Of a DNA stretch of 64,000 bases, positions 44,952 to 54,183 are shown piece by piece (the first letter of the stretch is position 1; each line of letters begins with the position of its first letter). The translations under genes were made by a program, and so were the position numbers. The stretch is from the NCBI RefSeq assembly GCF_900166665.1, contig NZ_LT800494.1, positions 3,494,061 through 3,558,060 of the forward strand, written 5' to 3'. Source of the stretch: Cytobacillus gottheilii. GTDB lineage: Bacteria; Bacillota; Bacilli; Bacillales; Cytobacillaceae. The notes under the pieces are model-generated. The model saw nothing but the letters and a program-made list of their open reading frames with translations, searched no databases and had not been told where the DNA came from.

Positions 44952-46673
44952 GTGACAACTAACTTTAAGGAAACACTAGAAATATTGCAACAATTTCTTC
45001 AAAGAATAGATCAGCCACTTGCTAATAGATTAAACTTGGCAAATAGTAAAAACTATGATGGAGTTTTTATAAAAAAACTTGCTGAATCTAATACGTTAAC
45101 AAATAATAATGGAAAACAAAAACATATTGCCTTCAGCAGCAAACAGGAAATAAATTTCTTCCCTTACTTAAGTAACTTTGTAGAATTAATCGATAATAAA
45201 GATTCCAGCTACAATTCGAACGAGTTTAAAAGAAGATATGGCGTAAAAATCAATATTCATTTATTGAAGGAAAATCTCGAATATAAAACCCAAGAAGAAA
45301 AGTCAGATATTCATTGCTTTACAACTCATTTTTTGAGCAGAGGCGGGAATCAATCTGAAATGGGATCCATGTATACAGATGCAAAGGAGTTTACAGATTT
45401 CAGAAGACTTTTTGATATTGGAGATGCTCTAATTTTTCTTAAACATCGGAGCAGATTTACATATGATTTACTTATTATTAACAGCAATGACTATGCTGAA
45501 ATCGAACAGACATTTAAACGAGGTTTTGTTGTTTATGATGATTTCTCCCCTGCACGGCAACACTCAACTTTAACATCTCCGGAAGAGTGGGGTGATGATT
45601 CTTCAAATCCTTTAATACCAGGTATAAATTTAATTATGTACGGTGCTCCAGGTACTGGTAAAAGCCATGCACTAGATAAAAGGTATGCTGGGAACAACAG
45701 TATGAGGGTAACTTTTCACCCTGAATATACCTATCATGACTTTGTCGGAAGCTACCGTCCGCAGCCAATTTATAGAATAGGACCTACTCAAGATGAGGCT
45801 TATAATTTTATAACCGCATCAGGGGAACCTTTTGAAAAAGGAGAACCTTATATTAATTATAATTTTATTCCTGGCCCATTTACACTCTCACTAGAAAAAG
45901 CCATTCGTTCAGCTAGAGAAGATCAGATTCCGCAAAAACATACATTAATTATTGAGGAAATAAATCGTGCTAATGCACCTGCTGTGTTCGGTGATTTATT
46001 TCAGCTATTAGATCGGCAAGTCAATGGAGAAAGCTCATATGGTGTTTCTAACTTAGAAATTTTAAAGTATTTAAAAGGAAAAGGCGTTTTAGAAGCAGAT
46101 ATAACAGAAATTAAGATTCCAAGTAATTTAAATATAGTTGCAACGATGAATAGCGCTGACCAAGGAGTATTTGTAATGGACTCTGCTTTTAAAAGAAGGT
46201 GGCTTTTTGAATATTTACCAATAGATGCAGAAAAGGCAGTTCATAAAGATGAAAAGGTACTCTACAATAATAAATTCGTAAGATGGAGTGATTTTATAGA
46301 TTCACTTAACGACCTTCTAGCGGACCACGCGATTAATGAAGATCGCCATATCGGACCATACTTCTTAAAACCAGGCGAACCATCTAATAACAATACTATA
46401 ACCTCAAAATTACTTTTGTATCTATGGGATGATGCAGCACGCCTTAAGCGTTCAAAAGTGTTTATAGATGGAATTAAAACATTTTCTCAACTTGTTAGCT
46501 TTTTTAATAATGGGAATGCCGTTTTTCAGAAGAATTTTAACTTTATAGAGGAAAAAACTAACGAGGACTTTACGAACAATATCTCTGCTATGAATACTGC
46601 CTTAAAAGATAAAATCGCTGAAAATAATAATGAGTATAACATAGGTGATGTTGATAAAAATGAGCAATTATAA
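44952..46673 (+). CDS. McrB-like AAA+ GTPase, restriction subunit of LlaJI/BsuMI-type system
   Basis: The 573-aa protein has an N-terminal recognition region of about 225 residues without a family I can name, then a McrB-type AAA+ domain: Walker A MYGAPGTGKSHAL near residue 232, Walker B TLIIEEINRANAPAVFG, and the sensor MNSADQGVFVMDSAFKRRW, where MNxxD is the McrB GTP-binding signature. It should drive translocation or activation of the nuclease partner encoded next. The start is GTG 44952, which has CGGAGG 8 bases upstream; the upstream ORF extension crosses the palindrome. It overlaps the next gene. Confidence 0.92.
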   Translation: MTTNFKETLEILQQFLQRIDQPLANRLNLANSKNYDGVFIKKLAESNTLTNNNGKQKHIAFSSKQEINFFPYLSNFVELIDNKDSSYNSNEFKRRYGVKINIHLLKENLEYKTQEEKSDIHCFTTHFLSRGGNQSEMGSMYTDAKEFTDFRRLFDIGDALIFLKHRSRFTYDLLIINSNDYAEIEQTFKRGFVVYDDFSPARQHSTLTSPEEWGDDSSNPLIPGINLIMYGAPGTGKSHALDKRYAGNNSMRVTFHPEYTYHDFVGSYRPQPIYRIGPTQDEAYNFITASGEPFEKGEPYINYNFIPGPFTLSLEKAIRSAREDQIPQKHTLIIEEINRANAPAVFGDLFQLLDRQVNGESSYGVSNLEILKYLKGKGVLEADITEIKIPSNLNIVATMNSADQGVFVMDSAFKRRWLFEYLPIDAEKAVHKDEKVLYNNKFVRWSDFIDSLNDLLADHAINEDRHIGPYFLKPGEPSNNNTITSKLLLYLWDDAARLKRSKVFIDGIKTFSQLVSFFNNGNAVFQKNFNFIEEKTNEDFTNNISAMNTALKDKIAENNNEYNIGDVDKNEQL

Positions 46674-47907
46674 TTTATATGAGCATTGTTTTATCGAATT
46701 AAAGAAATATTCTTTTGACACATACAAAGAAAACATACCTAATGATTTGTTTGTTAGAGGGTTATGTATTAAAGAAGAAAATAATCTTGTATTTAAATGT
46801 ACTGGATTAATTGTGTCTCATAATAAAATTTTTGTTATCTTTCCCAAAGGCAGTGTTATTCCTACAGAGGAAACGGTGTTAAAAGAACATATTCGTCTTC
46901 TAATAGATGTATTAAGTAAATATAGTCTTTCAAGTACTCTGGATCCAATTGAAACTTCCCTGCTAGGTGGAATTGGGGAGAATAAATCTTTTATGGCTGC
47001 TGCCTTTTGGTTAATCAAAGATTATTTTGAACACGGAATTGTACATTTCCAGAATCAAGAATATGGGCTAAATCAGAGCACAAATATCAATTGGGCTCGA
47101 ACTATCAATACCATCTCACCTGTAATTTCTAATCATCAGCCGATATATTTAGATTTAGTAACGAAAAAGCACTTTAAGTATGATCACTTAATTACAAAAA
47201 TTCATCAATATGCAGTGGAACACTGTTTAAAATTATATGGATGGTTATTCGATTATGATGGAGAACAAGATAAAGAAACTGAACTTCCTTGCGATGAAGA
47301 TACAGCTCTACATTACCTAGAGCTAGAAGCTCATCGAACGTTTCATGAACGAAAATCCAACCTTTTTCAAAATTTGAGGGAATTTATATTAGGAAGTCAC
47401 ACTTTTTCAAAAGAAAGTATTTTTACTTTTGTCACACCATATTTTCATACTGTGTGGGAAAAAATCTGTCATTTGCTTTTTTCAGATTTAAACGATAAAA
47501 GTATACCTAAGCTTCCGCCCCCTTATTGGAGTGTTGGTCATAAAGTGGCAAAAACAGAGCAGATCCCTGATATAATGTTTAGGAAAGAGAAGAAGCTGTT
47601 TATACTTGATGCAAAGTATTACAGAGTTGATTATGCGCCATTCAAACTTCCTGGGTGGGGCGATCTCGTTAAACAGTTTTTCTATAGACATACCTTGTTA
47701 GAAAATGAAAATGAGGGAATAGAAAATATATTTATTTTCCCAGGACAAAGTCACCAGGGTCTTGAATACTTAGGTTTTGCTGCTGTGGAAGGGATAGCCA
47801 ATTTAGGCCAAATTAGAGGCTTTATCGTAGATGTCGTTGAAGGGATGAAATACTATGTAAACAATCAAAAAGGTGAATTTAGAGACAAATTATTGATGTT
47901 TTACTAA
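46660..47907 (+). CDS. LlaJI/McrC-family restriction endonuclease subunit
   Basis: The 415-aa protein resembles the LlaJI family (relative of McrC and B. subtilis YdjA). The nuclease core lies near residues 295-345: IPDIMFRKEKKLFILDAKYY, giving the P-D...D-x-K pattern of PD-(D/E)XK enzymes, followed by DLVKQFFYRHTL. It should cut DNA when driven by the McrB-like protein. The start at 46660 follows TAGGTGATG; it overlaps the McrB-like gene by 14 bases. In BsuMI three genes (ydiR, ydiS, ydjA) do the job done here by two. Confidence 0.9.
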   Translation: MSNYNLYEHCFIELKKYSFDTYKENIPNDLFVRGLCIKEENNLVFKCTGLIVSHNKIFVIFPKGSVIPTEETVLKEHIRLLIDVLSKYSLSSTLDPIETSLLGGIGENKSFMAAAFWLIKDYFEHGIVHFQNQEYGLNQSTNINWARTINTISPVISNHQPIYLDLVTKKHFKYDHLITKIHQYAVEHCLKLYGWLFDYDGEQDKETELPCDEDTALHYLELEAHRTFHERKSNLFQNLREFILGSHTFSKESIFTFVTPYFHTVWEKICHLLFSDLNDKSIPKLPPPYWSVGHKVAKTEQIPDIMFRKEKKLFILDAKYYRVDYAPFKLPGWGDLVKQFFYRHTLLENENEGIENIFIFPGQSHQGLEYLGFAAVEGIANLGQIRGFIVDVVEGMKYYVNNQKGEFRDKLLMFY

Positions 47908-47941
47908 CATTTTTGAACAGGTAAACTTAATACAAATAAAC

Positions 47942-47972
47942 ACAACTGGAGTGTTCAATACCCTCCAGTTGT
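47942..47972. terminator. hairpin after the LlaJI-like gene
   Basis: ACAACTGGAG (47942-47951) pairs with CTCCAGTTGT (47963-47972). There is no clear T run on the plus strand, so termination is likely but not certain. Confidence 0.55.
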
Positions 47973-47988
47973 ATGAGATATTTACCCA

Positions 47989-48232
47989 CTAATACTCAAT
48001 AGTTGCAGGTATTTCCCTAAGATCCTTACGGGCACTACTTATTACCGATGAGTTCTTAATAACTCCCTACTCCTTTTACCTCTTCTTCTACAACTTTTGC
48101 GAAGTATATGATTCAGCTGAATAACCTCTTATAAATAGAGATACTCAAAACTGAATTAGGTCTGCTAAACAGCATGTAGAGCTTTCCTTTAGCTCTAGTC
48201 AAAGCTTCATATCAAACCTATATCTCATCCCT
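47989..48232 (-). pseudogene. degenerate C-terminal fragment of a UvrD-like helicase
   Basis: On the minus strand the reading YEALTRAKGKLYMLFSRPNS is recovered from about 48210, which is helicase motif VI (ALTRAK) with its usual following strand. It is preceded by stop codons and followed by frame shifts; a later frame gives SSARKDLREIPATIEY before a stop at 47989. No start, Walker motifs or other helicase parts remain. It differs in sequence from motif VI of the intact helicase at 36.4-39.6 kb (ALTRAKHRLVV), so it is the relic of another helicase gene, perhaps of a lost defence system. Confidence 0.75.
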
Positions 48233-48239
48233 TGTATTA

Positions 48240-49151
48240 TTATAATTTTAAATCTATACTCTTTTTATCTAATCCAGTTAAATCAATGCTATAAAAAATT
48301 TGCTCAATATGCTTAGGAATTTGATTGTTTTTAAAATTTTCTGGTGTAATTCTTGGAAATTTTTCATCAACTTTGTACATTGAGAATTCTAATAATCTAT
48401 ATGACTCTTTACGTGAGGTACTGCCCTTCTCTACCCCCAGAACAATTAAACGTTCTTCAATATACTCTTGTTTTATTCCTCTTTTAATAAGCAATTCTGA
48501 TAAATGGTTGATTGATAACCCATTTTCACTTTTTTCCAAACGACAAAATAAAAGATACTGAGGTTTATCACTAAATAATTGATATTGTCCGCTTATTTGG
48601 ACAATAGATTTATAACGATTTACAGTTGATTTAACTTCATAATATCCAGTTTTACTAATTAAATCAATTGATCCTCCAAATGGACCATACCATTCAGAGT
48701 CCGTTGATTGGTCATACAAGTAAGTGAACGATATCATTTCAGCAATAATGCTATAAACCAGTTTATTGTGATTTGCGTTACCGAGAAGTTCCTTCATATG
48801 CATCCACCATTTAAGCGGCTCTGTTGTAAGCATTTTTCGGGTCTCATTATTAGGTCCTAGTTCAATAAAATCCCTGCATATTTTGGCGAATTCATTTCGT
48901 AAATGGTTTATATCTGAAGTAATGGCTAAAAGACGAATTCCTTTGTCGCCAATACTATAATCTTTAGTAAAAAAGTTCATTTTTGAAAACTTTTCATTTA
49001 CTTCTATTGACTTATCTACTTCTATTGCAACACCATTAGCTCCATTTATCTTTATTACCCAACTATTTAATGCAGATTTATTATTCACTTCAATTATTTG
49101 ACCATCTTGTAGATTTGAGAAATTTGATTGAATTGTTTCTAATAGGGTCAC
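48240..49151 (-). CDS. DUF4420 PD-(D/E)XK endonuclease
   Basis: The 303-aa protein matches the PD-(D/E)XK motif family DUF4420 found with cytosine methyltransferases. Its core near residues 165-180 reads GGSIDLIS then GYYEVKST, giving Asp and Glu-x-Lys. KWWMHMKELLGN and SIIAEMISFTYLYDQ precede the core as in relatives. It should be the DNA-cutting subunit of the six-gene system. Its start lies 10 bases after the stop of the fourth methyltransferase gene, and it is the last gene of the operon. Confidence 0.85.
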   Translation of the reverse strand: MTLLETIQSNFSNLQDGQIIEVNNKSALNSWVIKINGANGVAIEVDKSIEVNEKFSKMNFFTKDYSIGDKGIRLLAITSDINHLRNEFAKICRDFIELGPNNETRKMLTTEPLKWWMHMKELLGNANHNKLVYSIIAEMISFTYLYDQSTDSEWYGPFGGSIDLISKTGYYEVKSTVNRYKSIVQISGQYQLFSDKPQYLLFCRLEKSENGLSINHLSELLIKRGIKQEYIEERLIVLGVEKGSTSRKESYRLLEFSMYKVDEKFPRITPENFKNNQIPKHIEQIFYSIDLTGLDKKSIDLKL

Positions 49152-49161
49152 TTAAACACTC

Positions 49162-50496
49162 CTAATTCAAATATGGTTTAATAGAGCTTGCAATTGCTTG
49201 AGAAAGTAAAGGAGGTACTGCATTCCCAATCTGTTTAAATGCTTCACCCATTGTACAATTAAATAAAAAATCGTCTGGGAAAGATTGAAGTCTTGCAGCC
49301 TCTCTTACTGAGATACCACGTGGCTCCCAAGGATGAATATGACTGTAAGTATCAACACTTAAATGCGCGACAAGAGTATGAGATGGGCGATCCAGCTGTA
49401 ACTTTTGCCATTTTGATAAAAACTTTTCAGAAGAATATGGGGGAACAATGCTCTTTCTTAGTTCTTCATAACCATCTGTATTCTGAGTAATATTAAGGCG
49501 CTTGCATTCCTGTTCAAAAAGCTGGTTAGCTATTTTTATAGCTTGAATATAGTTATCACCAGGGTTCATTTTTGCAAAAATAGGAAAGTCCCTTACTGTT
49601 TTACGAAATCCATGCCCCGTTACCAAATGAGCCGGTAAAACATTCTTACGCATGGTTTCTTGAAATACATTTTGGGGTTTCAATGTGTAAGGGAAAGCCA
49701 TATTCAGTTTATTTAGCTTATAAGGTGATTTTGAAGCAGGAAATAATGAAGGTAAATCAGAAATCGCCTCTTTAACAGTAACCCAATATGGCAGGTGTTT
49801 TTCAGGTTCCAACGCAGTACGGAAATACTGTGAATCTGAAAAAGCTCTTTGTTTACGTATATAAGAACTCCTTGGTTGGTGTGTTGGAATTGGTAAACTT
49901 AATTGGTTTGTTATTTCTTTTTTTACTGCCACCACAAATATTCGTTCACGTGTTTGAGGAACACCAAAATCTGCTGAATTTAATAATGTCCAATACGCAG
50001 TATATCCAGCATTATCTAATTCTTCACATACAAGTTCAGGGATATTTTTATTATCATAATTGGTTGACTCTGGAACATTCTCCATTACAACAGCATTAGC
50101 ATTCAACTCTAAAGCATGGCGAAGAAAATCTTGATAAAGATATCCCCTTTTATCCTTTGTCTGTATACGTTCATCGCCTAAGGATCGAAGCTTTGCTCGA
50201 CCAGCCATTGAATATGCTTGACAGGGTGGTCCCCCAATTACTATAGGATTCTCTTTAATAATATTATTAAATACATTTGAATTGACTTTGGATATGTCTA
50301 AATTTAAGTGTTCCCTATCCACACCATGTTTCCAGTGAAGGTTGTATGAGGCAGTAAGATGGGCAGATTTATCAATCTCTATCCCAGTTGAGATAGAAAA
50401 TCCAGCTTGAAAGAAACCTAACGCCATACCACCACATCCTGAAAAAAGGTCAACTACTTCACTACATCTTGACTTTTGTTTTAACAAAGTATTCAA
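49162..50496 (-). CDS. C5-cytosine DNA methyltransferase of the Z1/GHKL system
   Basis: The 444-aa enzyme has motif I DLFSGCGGMALGF, motif IV GGPPCQAYSMAGR, motif VI VMENVPE, motif VIII DFGVPQTRER, and motifs IX-X REAARLQSFPDD and QIGNAVPPLLSQ. It has a long target recognition region between VIII and IX of about 195 residues. The start is TTG 50496 with AAGGG upstream, overlapping the preceding gene by 35 bases. It gives the self-marking for the restriction genes in the same operon; the sequence it modifies is unknown. Confidence 0.93.
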   Translation of the reverse strand: MNTLLKQKSRCSEVVDLFSGCGGMALGFFQAGFSISTGIEIDKSAHLTASYNLHWKHGVDREHLNLDISKVNSNVFNNIIKENPIVIGGPPCQAYSMAGRAKLRSLGDERIQTKDKRGYLYQDFLRHALELNANAVVMENVPESTNYDNKNIPELVCEELDNAGYTAYWTLLNSADFGVPQTRERIFVVAVKKEITNQLSLPIPTHQPRSSYIRKQRAFSDSQYFRTALEPEKHLPYWVTVKEAISDLPSLFPASKSPYKLNKLNMAFPYTLKPQNVFQETMRKNVLPAHLVTGHGFRKTVRDFPIFAKMNPGDNYIQAIKIANQLFEQECKRLNITQNTDGYEELRKSIVPPYSSEKFLSKWQKLQLDRPSHTLVAHLSVDTYSHIHPWEPRGISVREAARLQSFPDDFLFNCTMGEAFKQIGNAVPPLLSQAIASSIKPYLN

Positions 50497-51199
50497 ACAG
50501 CCCTTTCACATAAGTATTAATTCCACCTTCGACTAGGCTTGGTTCAATAATCTTTGTTCTAGCAGTACTTAACTTTAAAACTCGACGGAATAAAATAGTT
50601 CTCTGTGTTCCTACCACATCAAGATAATCATAGTGAAACACTGACATTAACTCACGAGTAAAATCAACTCGATATCCATTTATACCAGTACGTTCAACAA
50701 GTTGTGCAACAGTGTCAGTTGTATTATTCTTAAGTACATCAAATGTTAATTTTCTTGTATTTTGCCAAGATAAATGAATATACCACCAAAGTGATTTCAA
50801 CCAAATACGTCTTGGGTTTTCATAATACCTTCCTGCTTTTAAACCATGACGCTTATAAACTACCTCTGGGATAATTACTATTGATAAGTATCGCCAAATA
50901 TCATCTTGAGATGCAAGTCGTTCATTGAAGCCAAAATTTTCATTTAAAACTTCGTAAATTGCTAAACCTGTATAAAGATCAATATCATACAAATCAGGTG
51001 TAGAATTATTTTCACACAAAGGGGTTTGTGCTGTTCTAATCGCTTCAACCAAGGCAACTCTTAAGTCTTTAGATGCTTGAGTTAGTTTTTTTGGTAATAA
51101 GTCATCTTCTCGTAAGTTCTCAAACTTTTTTGTAGCATCAAGCTTCGTTAATTTTAATTTCTCCCAAACAGAAGGTTCAAGCCAATCTATATTAATCAT
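50462..51199 (-). CDS. DUF6339-like protein
   Basis: The 245-aa soluble protein resembles DUF6339, a family seen beside Z1 and GHKL genes. It has DDIWRYLSIVIIPEVVYKR and PRRIWLKSLWWYIHLSW, both aromatic-rich, and no recognisable catalytic site. The start at 51199 (MINIDWLEP) has GGAGAAG upstream and overlaps the previous gene by 8 bases; the ORF is open further but inside the previous gene. It must have a role in the complex, perhaps structural or target sensing, since relatives keep the same position. Confidence 0.65.
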   Translation of the reverse strand: MINIDWLEPSVWEKLKLTKLDATKKFENLREDDLLPKKLTQASKDLRVALVEAIRTAQTPLCENNSTPDLYDIDLYTGLAIYEVLNENFGFNERLASQDDIWRYLSIVIIPEVVYKRHGLKAGRYYENPRRIWLKSLWWYIHLSWQNTRKLTFDVLKNNTTDTVAQLVERTGINGYRVDFTRELMSVFHYDYLDVVGTQRTILFRRVLKLSTARTKIIEPSLVEGGINTYVKGLFEYFVKTKVKM

Positions 51200-52133
51200 T
51201 TTTTTCTTCTCCCAAATTTTCAAAATGCGCACGAATTGATTCAGAAAGTAGTTCTGGAGATTCAAAGTTCCAATTAAAAGTTTTTATAAAATAATGAATT
51301 GCTGATCCAATTGATCCTTCTTCAAGGTTATCCCCATTTTTGATGTAATCCCATTCTGGAAAAGTTTTTACATGAGTAATTATGAGTGTAAGTGCACTTG
51401 CTAACACTTCAGATTGTAAATACGTTCCAACTTGGGAATCCTGTTTTTCTAAATATTTAAAACCAGAATGTGCAGAATTGAAATATATACAGACATGCTC
51501 AATATCGAATAAATCAATAGTCGGATCATCAATATTGTACTCCACATACCATAAAGGTTTTAAAGGATCATGAACTTTTTGAATTGGTAATGTTGACATT
51601 GCACCATCAATATTAATTAATTGTTCAAAAATATTTCCAAGCATTATCCCAGGAATATTTGCTTTCCCCAATATTGGAGTGGTATCAGCTTTTTTTACAT
51701 AAAGACAAATGTTTATATTAAAGCTTCCATAAAATTGCTTTGCACTTAACTCTTCTTCGAAATCTATCACAACACTTTGCCCAAAACCTTTGCCAAATTC
51801 CCCTATAGGCCAGATGTGTTGCTGTGATGATTTTTTAGATGCTATTTGCAAAGCAACCCCTATCACTGCTCCATTACCTACTAATCCGTTTTGACCAAAT
51901 AAAAAGTCTGGATTATTAAAGATAACTTCACCCGCAACTATAACACCAGAATATCGAAATTCCCAAGTCGAATTAACATCCTCCAACACTGTACCTATAC
52001 CGTCATCAACTATAGTAAGCTCTTCCCGTTCTCCTTCTCTATTAATATAAAAATATCTTAAAGAGAACAAAGGGCATACTTTGTTTTCAAATGTATGATC
52101 AAATATTGTGTATGAACTTAACGTATTGCTCAT
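51192..52133 (-). CDS. unknown subunit of the Z1/GHKL restriction system, 313 aa
   Basis: I recognise no family. The protein has no membrane segment and looks mixed alpha/beta, with an N-terminal beta-rich part (PLFSLRYFYINREGERE, GVIVAGEVIFNNPDFLFGQNG) and a helical C-terminus. No nuclease or ATPase motif is visible. It overlaps the GHKL gene by 4 bases (ATGA) and the DUF6339-like gene by 8, so its level is tied to theirs. It is one of the two least understood members of the operon. Confidence 0.75.
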   Translation of the reverse strand: MSNTLSSYTIFDHTFENKVCPLFSLRYFYINREGEREELTIVDDGIGTVLEDVNSTWEFRYSGVIVAGEVIFNNPDFLFGQNGLVGNGAVIGVALQIASKKSSQQHIWPIGEFGKGFGQSVVIDFEEELSAKQFYGSFNINICLYVKKADTTPILGKANIPGIMLGNIFEQLINIDGAMSTLPIQKVHDPLKPLWYVEYNIDDPTIDLFDIEHVCIYFNSAHSGFKYLEKQDSQVGTYLQSEVLASALTLIITHVKTFPEWDYIKNGDNLEEGSIGSAIHYFIKTFNWNFESPELLSESIRAHFENLGEEKND

Positions 52134-54181
52134 GCTTGTCTCTCCTCAAATTTGTGTGTTAATGAGAATTGGACAAATGGATCATTATTATTAATAATAA
52201 TTTCTCCTTCCACTATTAAAGGCTTACCTAAATTCTTAATAATAAGCATACTATTTACATTGTATAATTGTGATGGAACAATAGTAATAAACTCTTTAAA
52301 AAATTCGTTATCAGTGACAATGACATCATCGTTAATTTTACTAATTCTGACACCTTTTATTTCTATTGGGAAAGCAGTTCCTATTCCACTTTTTTCATCT
52401 TCCCAGCCCATTGAATTAATTACGCCATTCTCTGATTGGATAATTAATTCAATACTAGCTTCATTAACTTTTGGAGTTAATTTCAACAAAAATTTCGCAA
52501 TTAAATTCCCTTTTTCATCATAATGATTATTATTTATAGTAAAAGAATCTCTCCTTTTACTTGAAGAATCGCTGTTAGGTGAATTTTTAGTGGTAGGCAT
52601 TGTCCCATTTAACCTCTTACCATAACCTCTTGGAGGAAGCAGTATTTTGCCGAATTTTTTTGCTAGCATAGTAGTGCCATAGTGTTCCTGTTTTTTTTCT
52701 TTCTGTTTATAAACACTAGATAGCGCTTTTCTAACGGAATTTTTAATACTAGATACTAATCTGGTACTTTTGCCTTCTACTTGCAGATTAGACCATGAAG
52801 CATGATCAGCTTCCTCACTTTTCCGCAAGTACTCTTCTAATATAGATATAGTATTAGTTGTAAGTTCTGAAAAAGAGTTAGGTACAAAAATAGCTAATAA
52901 AAACTCATCATTATTGACTTCAATATTAGTACACCAGTCACTACTTAATTCGTAGTTTATAAGCATACCTGGTTTACGAACATACGTAACAATTGGAGAA
53001 TTCATTGTATCACTAATATTTTCACGGTTAATATATTCAAAAGGACTTAAAGCATTTATAGGTCTAACCATACCCAATTCTTTTTTTGTATATTTTTTAA
53101 ATGCCACTATTCCACCATTTGGCATATCACCTTTAGGAGGCTTTACAATTCCTTTAAGATTGACATCGTGAATATGAACATTATTTTTTTCTAGCAGTTG
53201 CTTATCTTTTATAGAAAGCGGATTTGCAGCTTTATTATATAGGTATTGAATTTCTCGGAAAACTGGCTCCATTTTATCTATTTTTAAACTGCTTCCGTTA
53301 ATTTGAAAATCGAGCCATTTTCCATAATGGTACTTAGGATTATCTAACCTTGGTGCATACCACCGTTGAACAGCAATTTTTAAATATGATTCAATTGATG
53401 TTTCCCACCATGCAAATGCATCCTCAGTTGAAATATAGGATAACTCTTCATTTATAAAAGGAATTATAACTGTCGTACCAGTTTCTTCATTCTTAAGCGG
53501 TTTAATATGCAATGCTTCCAATATCTTGTGTATCTCTGAAGTATTCGTGATCGGTATAGTGCTATCCTTACCCGATTCTAGCTCCTGGCCCCACCAGGCA
53601 ATCCCACGACTCCAACTTTTATCATTAGGAAGTATTGCAGTTTGTGATTGTTCATCTTCTACCAAGGTTGCAGCCAGACGTTCTTCGTATGTGTTATCTT
53701 CATTTTGTATTCTTGAATAGTAAATAACAAGACCTATCCCTAAACGAAAATACACAGTTTTACCAAGCCCCCATGATCCACCGGCACCTTCTTTAGTTTG
53801 GGGCATGCTGATACCATATATTAGTTTGTATATGTTACCAGCTTCCTCTAAGCCTAATCGATAATCAAGGTTCCCGGTTAGTCCAGTAGTGTTCTTGTCA
53901 CTAATATAAAGTGACTTTGGCTGTATGTTTGTAAAACGTTTATTTAGTGTACCTTCAATTCCTTCAAAATGTTTTGAAAGTAAGGGGACATTTATATCTT
54001 TAACTCCCATATCAACTATAACAGAGTCATATTTACCAGAAGGCAATGCGGCATCCAAGCTATTTTGTATGGATTCCCTAATAAGTAAATCTAGTACGGG
54101 CAAATTATTATTTTGTAATGATTTTAATAATGAACTCCCCGTTTGAGACATTTTACTAAATTCAGCAAGCTCTATTTTCAA
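52130..54181 (-). CDS. MORC/MutL-like GHKL ATPase
   Basis: The 683-aa protein has the GHKL ATP-binding motifs: N-box LIRESIQNSLDA (residues 33-44) with Glu36 and Asn40, motif G1 SDKNTTG (94-100) and G2 GGSWGLGK (134-141). The rest has a likely S5-like domain and a low-complexity linker of Ser/Asn/Lys near 545-565. GHKL ATPases of this type dimerise on ATP binding and clamp DNA. Iyer and colleagues described such MutL/MORC homologues in restriction systems with Z1 proteins, as here. It starts 2 bases after the Z1 gene ends. Confidence 0.9.
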   Translation of the reverse strand: MKIELAEFSKMSQTGSSLLKSLQNNNLPVLDLLIRESIQNSLDAALPSGKYDSVIVDMGVKDINVPLLSKHFEGIEGTLNKRFTNIQPKSLYISDKNTTGLTGNLDYRLGLEEAGNIYKLIYGISMPQTKEGAGGSWGLGKTVYFRLGIGLVIYYSRIQNEDNTYEERLAATLVEDEQSQTAILPNDKSWSRGIAWWGQELESGKDSTIPITNTSEIHKILEALHIKPLKNEETGTTVIIPFINEELSYISTEDAFAWWETSIESYLKIAVQRWYAPRLDNPKYHYGKWLDFQINGSSLKIDKMEPVFREIQYLYNKAANPLSIKDKQLLEKNNVHIHDVNLKGIVKPPKGDMPNGGIVAFKKYTKKELGMVRPINALSPFEYINRENISDTMNSPIVTYVRKPGMLINYELSSDWCTNIEVNNDEFLLAIFVPNSFSELTTNTISILEEYLRKSEEADHASWSNLQVEGKSTRLVSSIKNSVRKALSSVYKQKEKKQEHYGTTMLAKKFGKILLPPRGYGKRLNGTMPTTKNSPNSDSSSKRRDSFTINNNHYDEKGNLIAKFLLKLTPKVNEASIELIIQSENGVINSMGWEDEKSGIGTAFPIEIKGVRISKINDDVIVTDNEFFKEFITIVPSQLYNVNSMLIIKNLGKPLIVEGEIIINNNDPFVQFSLTHKFEERQA

Positions 54182-54183
54182 CT

